From an uncultured Bacteroides sp. (GTDB lineage Bacteria; Bacteroidota; Bacteroidia; Bacteroidales; Bacteroidaceae), in assembly GCA_934716785.1 (NCBI GenBank), contig CAKUYM010000077.1, positions 1 through 14,630 of the forward strand: 14,630 nucleotides of DNA. Direction: 5' to 3'. How positions within the stretch are numbered: position 1 is the stretch's first letter; each line of letters opens with the position of its first letter. This document shows, in pieces, positions 13,711 to 14,630 of this stretch. The position numbers were made by a program, and so were the translations under genes. The notes under the pieces are model-generated. The model had not been told where the DNA came from, did not search any database, and saw nothing but the letters and a program-made list of their open reading frames with translations.

Positions 13711-13960
13711 AATAGTCTTTAAAGTGAATGGTTGTATCTTTCTCCGGCTTTATATCCAAAGGACGGATATGCTCAATTTTCAGTCCCCCGCCCGGTTCTC
13801 CGAAACCGGAAAGGGAAGAGAGGATCATATACAGGCAGCCTGCCATAAACAGGGCAAATGCAACGGCGATGACAGCCAACCGCTGCCCTGTCGTCAGTCT
13901 GCGGCAGTATCGGTGTATCAGGATGTCCGCCTGTTTCCACGGGTATTTTCTTCTTCTCAT
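13661..13960 (-). CDS. traL: conjugative transposon protein TraL (DUF3989)
   Basis: A 99-residue single-pass membrane protein with a basic N-terminus (MRRRKYPWKQADILIHRYCR), one hydrophobic helix (about 28-49, AVIAVAFALFMAGCLYMIL) and a short periplasmic tail (KIEHIRPLDIKP). The start ATG overlaps the traK stop (ATGA), and the end overlaps traM by 50 bp. Size, topology and position identify it as TraL (DUF3989). It is an inner-membrane part of the transfer apparatus; its precise role is unknown. Confidence 0.85.
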   Translation of the reverse strand: MRRRKYPWKQADILIHRYCRRLTTGQRLAVIAVAFALFMAGCLYMILSSLSGFGEPGGGLKIEHIRPLDIKPEKDTTIHFKDYYDYGHSENQDTVRLVC

Positions 13961-14580
13961 CGGTCGGCACTCCTTAAATCCTTGTTTTCCATAATGGTAA
14001 AATGCTCGATAATGAACCCGTTCGGATTGTCATCCGACCTGACAGCATTCTGAAGCCGACACTCCGTCACCAGGCTGCGCTCCGTCACATTGCTCTCACG
14101 GATGATCATCTGCCGGGCATACGTCCTCGCCTTATAGGGATAACTGTTAAAGTCGCAGGCCACACTGTCCACCTGGACAACCTGGTTGATGTTACCCGAA
14201 ATCAGACGGTTGTAATACCCTTTCTCGGCAAGGTCCACATAATAATGGTAGGCGCTCTTGTCAGCCAGCAGCAGAGCCCGGTGAATATTGTGCTCGATGG
14301 CGTCCTTCTGCGGTGAAAGGCTGAAGAAGAGTTCATGGAAGCGCCTCACGTGCTCCCTGGCTTCCGCCGGACGGTTCTGCGAAAGGTCCTGCGAGAGCGC
14401 AAGCATCAGCGACTTGCCGCCGTCCAGCACATAGATCTTTTCACGCTGCTTCTCGGCAAAGCTGTAGGAGCTCCACAACGAATAACCGGTAATGAGCGTA
14501 CAGCAGCATACAAAGGCTGCCAGCATCAGGCGGATACGCCTGAAACTGCTTTCAATATTGGTCAATGACTTGAATTCCAT
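13957..14580 (-). CDS. traK: conjugative transposon protein TraK (VirB8-like position)
   Basis: The product has 207 residues. A short cytoplasmic start (MEFKSLTNIESSFRRIRL) is followed by one membrane helix (about 18-36) and a periplasmic domain with LDGGKSLMLALSQDLSQNRP, EAREHVRRFHELFFSLSP and a GYYNRLISGNINQVVQVDSV stretch, the hallmark TraK sequence. In Bacteroides conjugative transposons TraK is an inner-membrane bitopic protein in the VirB8-like slot. The stop overlaps the traL start. Normal length; no sign of damage. Confidence 0.92.
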   Translation of the reverse strand: MEFKSLTNIESSFRRIRLMLAAFVCCCTLITGYSLWSSYSFAEKQREKIYVLDGGKSLMLALSQDLSQNRPAEAREHVRRFHELFFSLSPQKDAIEHNIHRALLLADKSAYHYYVDLAEKGYYNRLISGNINQVVQVDSVACDFNSYPYKARTYARQMIIRESNVTERSLVTECRLQNAVRSDDNPNGFIIEHFTIMENKDLRSADR

Positions 14581-14601
14581 CTGTGAATCGTTTTTGATTG
14601 T

Positions 14602-14628
14602 TTATTTTCCACGTATACGCCCTCCGAT
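14602..14628 (-). CDS. possible end of TraJ (partial, off right edge)
   Basis: At the right edge the minus strand has eight codons reading IGGRIRGK and a TAA (14604-14602), 21 bp before the traK start. traJ is the gene expected upstream of traK, and a short Gly/Arg-rich end is plausible, but eight residues cannot prove it. Confidence 0.35.
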   Translation of the reverse strand: MGGRIRGK

Positions 14629-14630
14629 AT

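Overview
The window is part of a Bacteroidales conjugative transposon (CTnDOT/CTnERL-like integrative and conjugative element). The evidence is a minus-strand run of tra genes in the order traK-traL-traM-traN-traO-traQ, an upstream edge that probably holds the last codons of traJ, Bacteroides-type promoter elements (TAnnTTTG), weak Shine-Dalgarno signals, and accessory proteins that I recall only from Bacteroides mobile elements (DUF4120, DUF4121, a DUF932 protein). No tRNA, rRNA, CRISPR array or intact transposase is visible. Family names are from memory of sequence patterns; no search was run.

Layout. Positions 1-600 hold no intact gene: there is a degenerate minus-strand gene remnant (about 90-298) and a short tandem repeat with four TGGGAC/T boxes (380-434). 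Positions 619-820 are a structured leader (copy A). Positions 826-4562 are a plus-strand operon of five accessory genes. Positions 4587-4788 are a second copy of the leader (copy B). Positions 4795-7582 are four more tightly packed genes, followed after 121 bp by a DUF932 gene (7704-8861). A short gene with its own promoter lies at 9225-9587. A strong intrinsic terminator (9593-9627, minus strand) closes the convergent transfer operon, which runs from the right edge down to 9783 and ends in a methyltransferase-like gene.

Function. The right half encodes the inner-membrane/periplasmic part of the mating apparatus: TraK (VirB8-like position), TraL, TraM (VirB10-like), TraN (VirB9-like), TraO (outer-membrane-like) and TraQ (lipoprotein). 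The left half is a set of mostly uncharacterised cytosolic proteins in two translationally coupled operons, each headed by the same leader.

Main novelty candidates. (1) The two leaders share an identical apical loop and the same secondary structure, with compensatory stem changes, each ending 26-27 nt before a start codon; this looks like a conserved cis-regulatory RNA (or DNA) element. (2) Each operon contains one gene interrupted by a single in-frame TAG (1774-1776 and 6968-6970), with coding sequence continuing in the same frame to a stop or start that abuts the next gene. This is either recent nonsense decay or amber readthrough. (3) traP, expected between traO and traQ, is absent.
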